Below, piece after piece: positions 47,987 to 57,181 of a stretch of DNA of 64,000 nucleotides. The notes beneath the pieces were generated by a model that ran no database searches, was not told the origin of the DNA, and saw nothing but the letters and a program-made list of their open reading frames with translations. Position 1 is the stretch's first letter, and every line of letters starts with the position of its first letter. A program made the translations under genes and the position numbers. Origin of the DNA: Acidobacteriota bacterium (GTDB taxonomy: Bacteria > Acidobacteriota > Terriglobia > Terriglobales > SCQP01); contig SCQP01000007.1 of NCBI GenBank assembly GCA_004299485.1, positions 62,001 through 126,000 on the forward strand, read 5' to 3'.

Positions 47987-49020
47987 GCGAGATCTTCTCG
48001 CATCCGCACCGGCGCTATAACCCGCTGCTCGACGAATGGGTGCTGGTCTCGCCGCAACGCAATAACCGTCCCTGGCAGGGCCAGGAAGAATCGATCACGC
48101 CCGCGCTCGTACCGCCCTATGATCCGCACTGCTATCTCTGTCCCGGCAACGCCCGCGCGCAGGGCCGCAGCAATCCCGCCTATACGGCCACCTACGTTTT
48201 TGAAAACGACTTCCCTGCCCTAACGCCGGGCGTCACCGGTACAGAAGGTGAGTTTTTCCGGGCCGAGGCGGAAGCGGGCCTCTGCCGCGTGATCTGCTAC
48301 TCGCCGCGCCACGACGTGACACTGCCGCATCTGCCGCTGGCCACGGTGACAGCGGTCGTCGCTACGTGGGCGGCGCAATACCGTGAGCTGGCGGCGCGGG
48401 GCGAGCTGAGCTCGGTCATGATTTTTGAAAACCGGGGCGCCATGATGGGCGCCAGCAACCCGCATCCGCACGGCCAGATTTGGGCCAATGCGCATGTGCC
48501 CAACGTGATGGCGCGCGAGCTGGCGGCACTCGCCGGCTATCGCAGCCGGCACGGCGGCTGCCTGCTCTGCGACTGCCTGCAACGCGAGCAGGAAGCGGGC
48601 GAGCGCATCATCTGTGAAAACGACGGTTTCGTCGCACTGGTGCCCTTCTGGGCATGCTGGCCGTTTGAAGTGCTGCTGCTCAGCAAGGCGCATGTGGGCG
48701 GGCTGGAGGAACTGGACGGCGCCGCGCAGGCGCAACTCGCCGATATTCTGATCCGGCTCGGCTTGCGCTACGACAATCTGTTTCAGGCGCCTTTTCCTAC
48801 CTCCTGGGGCATTCACCTGCCGCCCTGCGACAGTGCGGCGCACCCGGAGTGCCACCTGCATGCACACTTTTTTCCGCCGCTGCTGCGCTCGGCCTCGATC
48901 CGCAAATTTCTCGTCGGCTACGAACTGCTGGCCATGCCGCAGCGCGACCTGACGCCCGAAGATGCCGCCGCGCGCCTGCGCGCGGCATCCACTGGCGCGT
49001 GTCCGCGCCGGGAGTCCTGA
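47983..49020 (+). CDS. galT: Galactose-1-phosphate uridylyltransferase
   Basis: Exchanges UMP between UDP-glucose and galactose-1-phosphate. The 345-aa HIT-like enzyme begins [34 protein letters not shown]. It has the zinc CxxC (C50, C53), [21 protein letters not shown] with the catalytic HPH, and [12 protein letters not shown] near the end. The stop overlaps the symporter ATG by one base. The UDP-galactose 4-epimerase needed to close the pathway is not in the window. Confidence 0.95.
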   Translation: [345 protein letters not shown]

Positions 49021-50762
49021 TGCACCATCTCATCACCCTGCATCCGGTCGACGTGGCGATTATCGCCCTGTATTTCCTCGCCACGCTCGGGTTGGGTTTT
49101 TACCTCAAGCGCTTCAGCGGCACCGGCGAAGACTTCTTCCTGGCCGGGCGCGAAATGACGGCCTGGGTCGCCGGCCTCGCCTTTCTGGCGGCCAACCTGA
49201 GCTCGCTCGAACTGATGGGCTGGGCGGCCTCGACCTATCAGTACGGCATCCTCACCGTGCACTGGTACTGGATCGGTGCGGTGCCCGCCATGCTCTTCCT
49301 GGGCGTGGTGATGATGCCCTTCTACTACATCTGCAAGACCCACTCGGTGCCGGGCTATCTGCACCTGCGGTATGGCGAGCCCACGCGGGCGCTGTCGGCG
49401 GTGTGCTTTGCCGCGATGACGGTGCTGGTGAGCGGCGTCAACATGTACGCCATGGCGCTGGTGCTGAAGGTCATGCTGGGCTGGAACATCAGCTTCAGCA
49501 TCTGGATTTCGGCGGCGACCGTCGCCGTCTACGTCGCCCTCGGCGGCCTGCGCTCGGCCATCTTCAATGAAGTGCTGCAATTCGTGCTGATCTGGGCGGG
49601 TGCACTGGTCATCGCCATCCTCGGCCTGATCGAAACTGGCGGCTGGAGCGGCCTGGTGGCGCGCATCCACGCCAATTTTCCCGGCCAGGACTTTACCCAT
49701 ATGTGGCGGGGCCTCGGCAGCTTCAGCAGCAATCCCATGGGCATCCACTGGACGGGCATCGTGTTCGGGCTCGGCTTTGTCGCCGCCTTCGGTTATTGGA
49801 CCACTGACTTCCTGGTGGTGCAGCGCGTCATGGCGGCCAAGGACTTACGCTCGGCGCAGATGGCGCCCATCATCGCCTCCGGTTTCAAAATGCTGGTGCC
49901 GCTGATTGTCGTGCTGCCGGGACTGCTGGCGCTGGGCGTGCTGCCCTTCAAGCTGGTGGGCGCGAATCAGGCGGCCATTACCGGCGGCTATAGCTATAAC
50001 GAAGTGCTGCCGCTGATGCTGGCGCGCTACTGCGGGCCGGGGCTGCTGGGCCTGGGCATTACCGCGCTCATGGCGGGATTTATGTCGGGCATGGCCGGCA
50101 ACGTAAGCGCCTTCTCGACGGTGTGGACCTACGATTTGTACCGGCCCTTCCGGCAGCGCGCGCAGGCCCGGCACGCCATCGCCGCCGCCGCGCCTGCCGG
50201 CAGCGTCACGGTGGCCCGCAGCGGCTACAGCGACCGGCACTACGTCCGCATGGGCCGCGCGGCGATTCTGGTGGGCGTGCTGATCAGCATCGGCACCGCC
50301 TATTTCGTGATGCAGTTCGCCAGCATTATGGATTACGTCCAGGCGCTCTTCAGCTTCTTCATCGCGCCGCTGTTCGCCACCGTGATCCTGGGCATGCTCT
50401 GGAAGCGCACGACCGGGCCGGGAGGATTCTGGGGCCTGCTCGCGGGCACCGTCAGCTCGGTAGGCATGTGGTTGTGGGTGAAGGCGAATCCGGCAGCGCT
50501 GGCGCTGATTGCGCTTTCGCCGCACGCCAAGACTATGGCGGAAGATATGTATCGCGCGCTCTGGTCGTGGATCATCGCCGTGATCGTCACGGTGGTGGTC
50601 AGCCTGGCGACCACGCCGCGGCCGGAGGCGGAGCTCGAGGGCCTGGTCTACGGCTGTACGCTGCTGCCGGATGAGGGCAAGGTGCGGCTAACGCAGCGGC
50701 CCTGGTTCTGGGCGGTGGTGATGATCGTGGTCTTGTTCGTGGCCAACATTATTTTCTGGTAA
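49020..50762 (+). CDS. Sodium:solute symporter (SSS family), probable sugar transporter
   Basis: A 580-aa membrane protein with about 14 helices. MHHLITLHPVDVAIIALYFLATLGLGFYL is helix 1. The family pattern FFLAGREMTAWVAGLAFLAANLSSLELMGWA is followed by GGLRSAIFNEVLQFVLIWAGALVI and a long hydrophilic loop near residue 375. Its position inside galK-galT suggests galactose or another released sugar as substrate, by inference from context only. It overlaps galT by one base. Confidence 0.9.
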   Translation: MHHLITLHPVDVAIIALYFLATLGLGFYLKRFSGTGEDFFLAGREMTAWVAGLAFLAANLSSLELMGWAASTYQYGILTVHWYWIGAVPAMLFLGVVMMPFYYICKTHSVPGYLHLRYGEPTRALSAVCFAAMTVLVSGVNMYAMALVLKVMLGWNISFSIWISAATVAVYVALGGLRSAIFNEVLQFVLIWAGALVIAILGLIETGGWSGLVARIHANFPGQDFTHMWRGLGSFSSNPMGIHWTGIVFGLGFVAAFGYWTTDFLVVQRVMAAKDLRSAQMAPIIASGFKMLVPLIVVLPGLLALGVLPFKLVGANQAAITGGYSYNEVLPLMLARYCGPGLLGLGITALMAGFMSGMAGNVSAFSTVWTYDLYRPFRQRAQARHAIAAAAPAGSVTVARSGYSDRHYVRMGRAAILVGVLISIGTAYFVMQFASIMDYVQALFSFFIAPLFATVILGMLWKRTTGPGGFWGLLAGTVSSVGMWLWVKANPAALALIALSPHAKTMAEDMYRALWSWIIAVIVTVVVSLATTPRPEAELEGLVYGCTLLPDEGKVRLTQRPWFWAVVMIVVLFVANIIFW

Positions 50763-50766
50763 ACCC

Positions 50767-50982
50767 ATGCACGAGCGGCGTCAAATTTCGATCTGGTTCT
50801 TCAACGGACTGCTGCTGGCCGTCTATGGAGCACTGATTCTGGCCGCGGGGTTGTGGCAGCTCCATCACCCCGCACACCCGCCGGTGGTGCTGGCCTCGCT
50901 GCATGTCGGCGTCTGGTGGGGCGCGCTGCTGCTGGCCGCCGGCGTGTTGTACGCGGTACTATTTCGGCCCCGCCGGCAATAG
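50767..50982 (+). CDS. Small two-helix membrane protein
   Basis: A 71-aa protein with hydrophobic segments at residues about 10-30 (FFNGLLLAVYGALILAAGLW) and 40-64 (VVLASLHVGVWWGALLLAAGVLYAVLF), and a basic C-terminus RPRRQ. It starts 4 bp after the symporter stop, so it is probably part of the operon and may be an accessory to the transporter. Its last 24 bp overlap the convergent galM gene. Confidence 0.7.
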   Translation: MHERRQISIWFFNGLLLAVYGALILAAGLWQLHHPAHPPVVLASLHVGVWWGALLLAAGVLYAVLFRPRRQ

Positions 50983-52113
50983 CACGGGCCGCGTCGAAAA
51001 CACGTAGGTCGTGCTTTCGTGATATTCCTGGCCCGGCTTCAGCTCGGTGGAAGGGAAGTTGGGGTGGTTGGGCGAGTCGGGAAAGTGCTGGGTCTCGAGG
51101 GCGAAGCCGGAACGGAAGCCGTAGATGTGGCCGTGCTTGCCGTGGACGCCGTTCAGAAAATTGCCGGAATAGAACTGCAGGCCGGGCTGCGTGGTAAAGA
51201 CCTGCATAACCCGGCCGCTGGCGGGATCGTAGGCCTCGGCGGCTTCCTTCGGCGTCGCAGTAGCGCCACCGTTCAGGACATAGTTGAAGTCATAGCCCCC
51301 GGCAAACTTCAATTGCGCATTGTCAGCGTGAATCCGCTCACCGATCGGGGTCGCGTGCGTAAAGTCCAGCGGCGTGCCCGCCACCGGGGAGATGGCGCCA
51401 GTGGGGATCAGATTGGCGTTGATGGGGGTGTAATCGTGCGCGTCAACGGAAAGCTCGGTGTTCAGAATACTGCCCGAGCCTTCGCCGCTCAGGTTGAAAT
51501 AGCCGTGGCTGGTGAGGTTGATGATGGTGTCTTTGTCGGTGGTGGCGAAGTAGTCGATGTGCAGGCCGTTTTCGCTGGTCAGCGTGTAATCGACGCGCAC
51601 CTTGACCGTGCCGGGGTAACCTTCCTCGCCATCCGGACTGGTGTAGCGCAGCTCCAGCCGCGGCCCTTGGGGCGTCAATTCCGGATGCGCCTGCCAGAGG
51701 CGGCGGTTGAAGCCCACCGTGCCGCCGTGGAGCGAGTTGGGCGGGTTATTGATGGGCAGCGTGTAGCTGTGGCCGTCGAGCGAGAAGCGGCCAAAGGCAA
51801 TGCGGTTGGCGAAGCGGCCGACGAGCGCGCCGAAATACGTCGCGTGGTCGTGCAGGTAGCCGCCAAGCGTGTCGTAGCCCAGCAGGACGTCAGCGAAGTG
51901 GCCGTTGCGGTCGGGCACTTTCAGGGAGACGAGAATGCCACCGTAGTTGGTGATCTCGACCTGCATGCCGCGGCCGTTGGTGAGGGTGAACAGTTCGGCC
52001 GTGCGGCCGTCAGGCAGCTTGCCGAACGGGCGCTGGGTGATTCCTGGCGTCACCGCCATCAGCAATCCTCCGAGAGACAGGGCCGTGAATGAGGCCAAAA
52101 GAAATCGTTTCAC
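50959..52113 (-). CDS. galM: Exported aldose 1-epimerase (galactose mutarotase)
   Basis: Interconverts alpha- and beta-galactose. The 384-aa protein has a signal peptide (FLLASFTALSLGGLLMAVTPG), then LPDGRTAELFTLTNGRGMQVEITNYGGILVSLKVPDRNG. Catalytic His residues lie in NNPPNSLHGG and NLTSHGYFNLSG, and the Glu in FALETQHFPDSPNHPNFPS. Start is GTG 52113 with GGAA just upstream; a TTG at 52122 is also in frame. Being exported, it would act on released sugar before uptake. Confidence 0.92.
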   Translation of the reverse strand: MKRFLLASFTALSLGGLLMAVTPGITQRPFGKLPDGRTAELFTLTNGRGMQVEITNYGGILVSLKVPDRNGHFADVLLGYDTLGGYLHDHATYFGALVGRFANRIAFGRFSLDGHSYTLPINNPPNSLHGGTVGFNRRLWQAHPELTPQGPRLELRYTSPDGEEGYPGTVKVRVDYTLTSENGLHIDYFATTDKDTIINLTSHGYFNLSGEGSGSILNTELSVDAHDYTPINANLIPTGAISPVAGTPLDFTHATPIGERIHADNAQLKFAGGYDFNYVLNGGATATPKEAAEAYDPASGRVMQVFTTQPGLQFYSGNFLNGVHGKHGHIYGFRSGFALETQHFPDSPNHPNFPSTELKPGQEYHESTTYVFSTRPVLLPAGPK

Positions 52114-52154
52114 AGGTTCCAATGTAGTCCTATTCTGAAGCCGGAGAGAGGATC

Positions 52155-54116
52155 ATGCCAGATTTTACACGCCGTGGATTTCTTGCCGGAGCCGCTGCCG
52201 CCGCAGGCGCGCTGGCCTCGGCCCCATCACTCGCCCGGGCGCTCACCGCGCCGCCTGCGAGAGCGGCGCGGGCGTCGCTGCGCGACCGTATCGAGCTGCT
52301 GGCCGAGCCGTTTCCGCTGCCGCAGGTTCGCCTGCTGGACAGCCCCTTTCTGCGCGCCGCCAAGGTCAATGACGACTATTTGCAATCGCTGCCCACGGCC
52401 AGCCTGGCGCACATGTTCCGGCTGACCGCCGGACTTCCGTCATCGGCCGAACCGCTAAGCGGCTGGGAGGCGCCGACGTGCCAGCTCCGCGGCCATTTTG
52501 CCGGCGGGCATTATCTCTCCTCCTGTGCGCTGCGCTATTCCATGCTCGGCGACGAGCGCGTACGGCAGCAGGGCGAGGCGCTGGTGGCCGAACTCGCAAC
52601 TTGCCAGAAGCAGCACGGCAACGGCTATGTCAGCGCCTTTCCTGAGCATTTGTTTGATCTGCTGGAAAGCGACAAACCCGCCTGGGCGCCGTTTTACACC
52701 ATCCACAAAATCATGGCCGGCAATCTCGATATGTACACCCACTGCGGCAGCGCGCAGGCGCTCGAGGTGGCGGCCGGGCTGGGCGACTGGGCCGGGCACT
52801 GGGTCAAGGACATGGGCGAGCCGCAACTGCAGCGCATCCTGCAGACCGAGTTTGGCGGCATGGAAGAGTCGCTCTACAATCTCGCCGCGCTCACCGGCGA
52901 GCGGCGCTACGAATACACAGCGCAGCGGTTCGAGAAAAAGGTCTTCTTCGACCCGCTGGCCGCGCACCGCGACGAGCTCAAAGGCCTGCACGCCAACACG
53001 CATATTCCGCAGGTGATTGGCGCCGCGCGGCGCTACGAGCTGACCGGTGACCCGCGCTACCGCGAGATTGCGCATTACTTCTGGCACGAGGTGACCGGCG
53101 AGCGTACCTACGCGCCCGGCGGCACCGGCTACGGGGAGCACTGGTACGCCGATGCCGGCCAGCTTGGCAAAATCCTCGACCGCTACTCCATGGAGTGCTG
53201 CTGCGGCTACAACATGCTCAAGCTGACGCGGCATTTGTACACCTGGTCGGCCGATCCGCGCTACTTCGATTATTACGAGCGCACGCTCTGGAACTCGCGC
53301 CTGGGAACGCAACATCCCGGTGATGGCGGCAAGATGTATTACTTCCCGCTGCAGACGGGCTGGTGGAAGTACTTCAGCTCGCCGCGCAGCTCGTTCTGGT
53401 GCTGCGACGGCACGGGCGCGGAGGAATTCTCGAAGTTCGCCAACTCGATCTACTTCCGCAAGGACGATGCGCTGTTCGTAAATCTGTTCCTGCCGAGCGA
53501 GTTGCGCTGGCCGGAAAAGGGGCTGCGCCTCACCCAGCAAACCCGCCTGCCGGAAGAGGACACGACGACGCTTCAGTTCCATGCCGCACGCCCAGTAAAG
53601 CTGGCCGTCAATCTGCGCATTCCGGCCTGGACCGCGCCGGGCGGCAGCATCAGCGTGAACGGACGGCGGCTGGAGGCTTTCGCCGGACCCGGAAGCTACC
53701 TGACCATCGAGCGCGCCTGGAGCGAGGGCGACACCGTGACGCTGACGCTGCCGATGGCGCTGCGGACCGAGGCGCTGAAAGGCGACCGCACCCAGCAGGC
53801 GGCAGTATACGGGCCGCTGGTGCTGGCAGCGAATCTGGGCAGCGATGGCCTCACGCGCACCATGCAATATGACCAGACGCATCCGCCCACCGGCCCCTAT
53901 GGCGGCACCGAGGTTGCAGCGACGCAGGGTAAGCGTCAGGGCAGCGCCGAAATTCAGCTCGCCCGCGGAGAAGATCCCGAAGACGCAACCTGGCTTGAGA
54001 AAACTGCGGGATTGCGCTTTGAAACGACGGGGCAGGCTACCCCGGTCCAACTCATTCCGCTGCATGAGATTCTAGGCACACGCTACGGCGTGTACTGGCA
54101 GATCCAGCGCAGCTAA
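52155..54116 (+). CDS. Exported GH127 family glycoside hydrolase (DUF1680; beta-L-arabinofuranosidase-type)
   Basis: A 653-aa protein with a Tat signal (TRRGFLAGAAAAAG). The N-terminal (alpha/alpha)6 domain includes LPSSAEPLSGWEAPTCQLRGHFAGGHYLSSCALRYS. The zinc-thiolate site typical of GH127 is SMECCCGYNMLKLTRH (E347, C348-350) and FWCCDGTGAEEF (C416, C417). A C-terminal beta-sandwich follows. Relatives cleave beta-L-arabinofuranosides from plant arabinan or extensin. Next to the galactose genes it suggests degradation of an arabinogalactan-type material. Confidence 0.9.
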   Translation: MPDFTRRGFLAGAAAAAGALASAPSLARALTAPPARAARASLRDRIELLAEPFPLPQVRLLDSPFLRAAKVNDDYLQSLPTASLAHMFRLTAGLPSSAEPLSGWEAPTCQLRGHFAGGHYLSSCALRYSMLGDERVRQQGEALVAELATCQKQHGNGYVSAFPEHLFDLLESDKPAWAPFYTIHKIMAGNLDMYTHCGSAQALEVAAGLGDWAGHWVKDMGEPQLQRILQTEFGGMEESLYNLAALTGERRYEYTAQRFEKKVFFDPLAAHRDELKGLHANTHIPQVIGAARRYELTGDPRYREIAHYFWHEVTGERTYAPGGTGYGEHWYADAGQLGKILDRYSMECCCGYNMLKLTRHLYTWSADPRYFDYYERTLWNSRLGTQHPGDGGKMYYFPLQTGWWKYFSSPRSSFWCCDGTGAEEFSKFANSIYFRKDDALFVNLFLPSELRWPEKGLRLTQQTRLPEEDTTTLQFHAARPVKLAVNLRIPAWTAPGGSISVNGRRLEAFAGPGSYLTIERAWSEGDTVTLTLPMALRTEALKGDRTQQAAVYGPLVLAANLGSDGLTRTMQYDQTHPPTGPYGGTEVAATQGKRQGSAEIQLARGEDPEDATWLEKTAGLRFETTGQATPVQLIPLHEILGTRYGVYWQIQRS

Positions 54117-54240
54117 CGATTCAATGTTCCTTGTTTTCCCACCGATCCAGGTGGGTAAGGCCAGCCGGTCAGGTGTGCGCGTGGCTCTGGCGGCGCACAA
54201 GCCCCATTTTCCCCAGCACCTGGGGAATCGCATCCATCTC

Positions 54241-54663
54241 TCAACCGGGGGCGGCGATGGCGCCTGCCAGCAGAAACGAAACGCCTGCATACAAAAACAC
54301 GACCAGCAGCAGAAGCAACATCAGCAGCGCCAGCGGCAGCGCCCATAGCTGCCCATAACCGGCCCGGCTCCAGACCACGGCTGCCGCCGTCAGCAACACC
54401 AATACGTACTGCGGCCGCGTACCCAGCCGCGGGCGAAGGCCGTCAAAGATCGAGTCCGGCAGTACCAGCCAGCAGATGATGGCGACGATCCACCAGTCAC
54501 CCACCGGCACTTGCCAGCCTGGCAAGGGGCGGAGAAAGGTTTGCGACTGCGCTAAGAGCTCGACAAACGCATACAGCACGACGGCGCCGGCGGCGATGCG
54601 AATGCTGCGTCCGAGCAGGCCCGGACGGGGCAGAGCAGGACGCGGCTGGCTGGCACCGACCAT
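54241..54663 (-). CDS. Putative small integral membrane protein
   Basis: A 140-aa protein with hydrophobic segments at residues about 23-40 (IRIAAGAVVLYAFVELLA), 57-68 (WWIVAIICWLVLP), 85-98 (YVLVLLTAAAVVWS) and 105-138 (LWALPLALLMLLLLLVVFLYAGVSFLLAGAIAA). No family was recognised. The about 125 bp between the GH127 stop and this gene hold no recognised element. Confidence 0.6.
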   Translation of the reverse strand: MVGASQPRPALPRPGLLGRSIRIAAGAVVLYAFVELLAQSQTFLRPLPGWQVPVGDWWIVAIICWLVLPDSIFDGLRPRLGTRPQYVLVLLTAAAVVWSRAGYGQLWALPLALLMLLLLLVVFLYAGVSFLLAGAIAAPG

Positions 54664-54702
54664 GAATAGAAGCGTAGCAGGATCGCGCCTACACTATTGA
54701 CT

Positions 54703-54788
54703 GGCGCGGGACCCCGCTCGGCTTCGCCGAGCGACCCGCTTGCGCCCCCGCGAGGCTGGGGCCCTGAGGCCCAGCCCCGCAGCGCGAG
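54703..54788. repeat. Hairpin-rich dispersed repeat, copy 2
   Basis: Contains GCTCGGCTTCGCCGAGC followed by GACCCGCTTGCGC and then a second hairpin (GCTGGGGCC...GGCCCAGC). The order matches copy 1 at 23805-23874. It ends 6 bp before the ATG of the VOC gene, so it sits in that gene's leader. Confidence 0.6.
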
Positions 54789-54794
54789 GACATT

Positions 54795-55211
54795 ATGAAG
54801 CTCCAAACTTACGTCAACTTTGGCGGGAACTGCCGCGAGGCGCTCGCCTACTACGAGAAGCATTTGGGTGCCAAAACCACCGCGCTGATGACCTTCGGGC
54901 AGATGCCCGACCCCAAGCAGGTCCCGGCAGGGATGGAAAACGCCGTGATGCATGCGCGCCTCGAAATGGCAGGCGCCGCGCTCATGGCAAGCGACGTTCC
55001 TCCCGCGGTCAACTGGCAGCCGATGCGCAGCGCCTACCTGACACTCAGCCTCGACAGCAATGCCGAAGCCGAGCGCATTTTCGCGGCGCTCAAAGATGGC
55101 GGGCAGGTGTTCATGCCCATGGAGGAGATGTTTTTCGCCTACCGCTTTGCGCAACTCCAGGATCGCTTCGGCATCAACTGGATGATCCTGCACCCCAAAC
55201 CGATGGCTTAG
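54795..55211 (+). CDS. PhnB/YjdN-like VOC-family protein
   Basis: A 138-aa protein of the vicinal-oxygen-chelate superfamily. MKLQTYVNFGGNCREALAYYEKHLGAKTTALMTFGQMPD is the typical PhnB-like N-terminus, and SYxLxLSLDSNAEAERIFAALKDGGQVFMPMEEMFFAYRFAQLQDRFGINWMILHP the C-terminal half. Role unknown; related proteins resemble glyoxalase-type enzymes without assigned substrate. The dispersed repeat immediately precedes the ATG. Confidence 0.88.
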   Translation: MKLQTYVNFGGNCREALAYYEKHLGAKTTALMTFGQMPDPKQVPAGMENAVMHARLEMAGAALMASDVPPAVNWQPMRSAYLTLSLDSNAEAERIFAALKDGGQVFMPMEEMFFAYRFAQLQDRFGINWMILHPKPMA

Positions 55212-55252
55212 GCCAGCCGCACGCCAATGAGTGGCCCGGCTAAACTGAAGCC

Positions 55253-57181
55253 ATGGGCATGATGGGGGCCGGCTGGGGGATGGGGGGCGCGCATGGCGCC
55301 ACCGGCAAGCTGAATAAGAGTTGGCGCGAGGTGTGGCCGCATGCGGCGGCGCTGCTACGGCCGCGCTGGCCGCTGCTCGTGGCCGGCTTTGCGCTCATGG
55401 TTGTCAACCGGGTGTGCGGCTTGGTGCTGCCCACCTCCAGCAAATATCTCATCGACCAGGTCATCGGGCAGAAGAAGATCGACTGGCTGCTGCCCATCAT
55501 CGTCATCGTGCTGGCCGCGACGGCGCTGCAAGGCATCACCAGCTACGCCCTGGTGCAGGTGCTGTCGAAAGAAGCGCAGCGCCTGATCAACGAGTTGCGG
55601 CGTGAAGTCCAGGCGCATCTTTCGCGGCTGCCGGTGAGCTTTTACGATCACAACAACACCGGCTCACTGGTGTCGCGCGTAATGAGCGACGTCGAGGGCG
55701 TGCGCAATCTGCTGGGCACCGGCCTGGTCCAGTTTGCCGGCAGCATCATCACCGCCGCAATTGCGCTGGCGCTGCTGCTGCGCATCAGCGTGGCGATGAC
55801 GGTGGTGGCGGCGATCCTGATTGCGCTCTTCACCCTCAGCATCAAGCATTCCTTCGCCGGCATCCGTCCGATCTTCCGCGAACGGCGCAAAATCAACGCT
55901 GCGGTGACCGGGCGGCTGACCGAATCGATTGCGGGCGTGCGGGTGGTCAAGGGCTATCATGCCGAAGCGCGCGAGGCGGAAGTGTTCCGCAAGGGTCTCG
56001 ACGGGCTGCTGCAAAATGTCTTTCAGACACTGAACGCCGTGTCGGCGATGGATCTGTCGGGCAAAGTGTTGGTGGGCGTAGTGGGCGCGGCGATGTGGTA
56101 CATGGGCGTCGAGCGCGTGCTCAGCGGCTCGATCACGCTGGGCGATCTGGTGGCGTTCAACCTCTATCTGGCGATGCTGGTAGCGCCAGTGATGCAGATT
56201 GTGGGCATTGGAACACAGTTGTCCGAAGCCATGGCGGGTCTGGAGCGCACCCATGAGCTGCTGGAGATGAAGCCGGAGGATGAGAGCGGCCAGCCACACG
56301 CGGCGCTGACGGAGGTGCGCGGCGCCATTGAATTTGACAACGTATCGTTCGCCTACAGCGAGCAGGGCCAACCCGGACCGGAAGTCCTGCACGCGGTCAG
56401 CTTCGCCGCCGCGCCAGGCACAATGACGGCGCTGGTGGGACCGTCGGGCGCGGGCAAATCGACCATCATCGGGTTGCTGGCGGCCTTTTACCATCCGACC
56501 GAAGGTGTGGTGCGGGTGGATGGACGCGACCTGACGACCATTCCGCTGGGCGCTTATCGCGAACAACTGGGCGTGGTCTTGCAGGAGTCGTTCCTGTTCG
56601 ACGGCACCATCCGCGAGAACGTGATGTTCTCGCGGCCGCAGGCGAGTGAGGGGGCCTTTCTGCGCGCCTGCCATATCGCGCGCGTGGATGCCTTTGCCGA
56701 GAACTTTCCCCAGGGCTACGACACCGTGGTGGGCGAGCGCGGCGTGAAGTTGTCAGGCGGCCAGCGGCAGCGGCTGTCGATTGCGCGCGCTGTGCTGGCG
56801 GATCCACGCATTCTGATTCTGGATGAAGCCACCAGCAGCCTGGATTCAGAATCCGAAGCGCTCATCCAGGAGGGCCTCGCCTGGCTGCTGCGCGGGCGGA
56901 CGACCTTCGTAATTGCGCACCGGCTATCGACCATTCGCGCCGCCGATCAGATTCTGGTGGTCGAGGAGGGGCGCATCGTCGAGCGCGGCACGCACGCCGA
57001 GCTGCTGGCCGCGCACGGGCGCTACTTCGATCTCTACACGCGGCAGCAGGATCTCCAGCAAAACCGCTTCCTGGCGCCGGGCGAGGACGTCGAAGAGCCG
57101 GAAGAAACTGCACCCATCACGGCGGGCGGCATCGGAAGCAGCGAAGAAATCCCCAACCCCGACCCCTACGGCGAGGGTTAG
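55253..57181 (+). CDS. ABC exporter, fused permease and ATPase
   Basis: A 642-aa half-transporter. After a Gly/Met-rich N-terminus come six membrane helices (about residues 45-330; EAQRLINELRREVQAHLSRLPVSFYDHNNTGSLVSRVMSDVEGVR is the first coupling-helix region). The ATPase has Walker A GPSGAGKS, Q-loop VLQESFLFDGTIREN, signature KLSGGQRQRLSIARA, Walker B ILILDEATSSLDSESE and the switch His in FVIAHRLSTI. Lipid or drug export is likely but not determined. The C-terminal 30 residues are acidic. It overlaps the convergent PIN gene by 4 bp. Confidence 0.93.
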   Translation: MGMMGAGWGMGGAHGATGKLNKSWREVWPHAAALLRPRWPLLVAGFALMVVNRVCGLVLPTSSKYLIDQVIGQKKIDWLLPIIVIVLAATALQGITSYALVQVLSKEAQRLINELRREVQAHLSRLPVSFYDHNNTGSLVSRVMSDVEGVRNLLGTGLVQFAGSIITAAIALALLLRISVAMTVVAAILIALFTLSIKHSFAGIRPIFRERRKINAAVTGRLTESIAGVRVVKGYHAEAREAEVFRKGLDGLLQNVFQTLNAVSAMDLSGKVLVGVVGAAMWYMGVERVLSGSITLGDLVAFNLYLAMLVAPVMQIVGIGTQLSEAMAGLERTHELLEMKPEDESGQPHAALTEVRGAIEFDNVSFAYSEQGQPGPEVLHAVSFAAAPGTMTALVGPSGAGKSTIIGLLAAFYHPTEGVVRVDGRDLTTIPLGAYREQLGVVLQESFLFDGTIRENVMFSRPQASEGAFLRACHIARVDAFAENFPQGYDTVVGERGVKLSGGQRQRLSIARAVLADPRILILDEATSSLDSESEALIQEGLAWLLRGRTTFVIAHRLSTIRAADQILVVEEGRIVERGTHAELLAAHGRYFDLYTRQQDLQQNRFLAPGEDVEEPEETAPITAGGIGSSEEIPNPDPYGEG

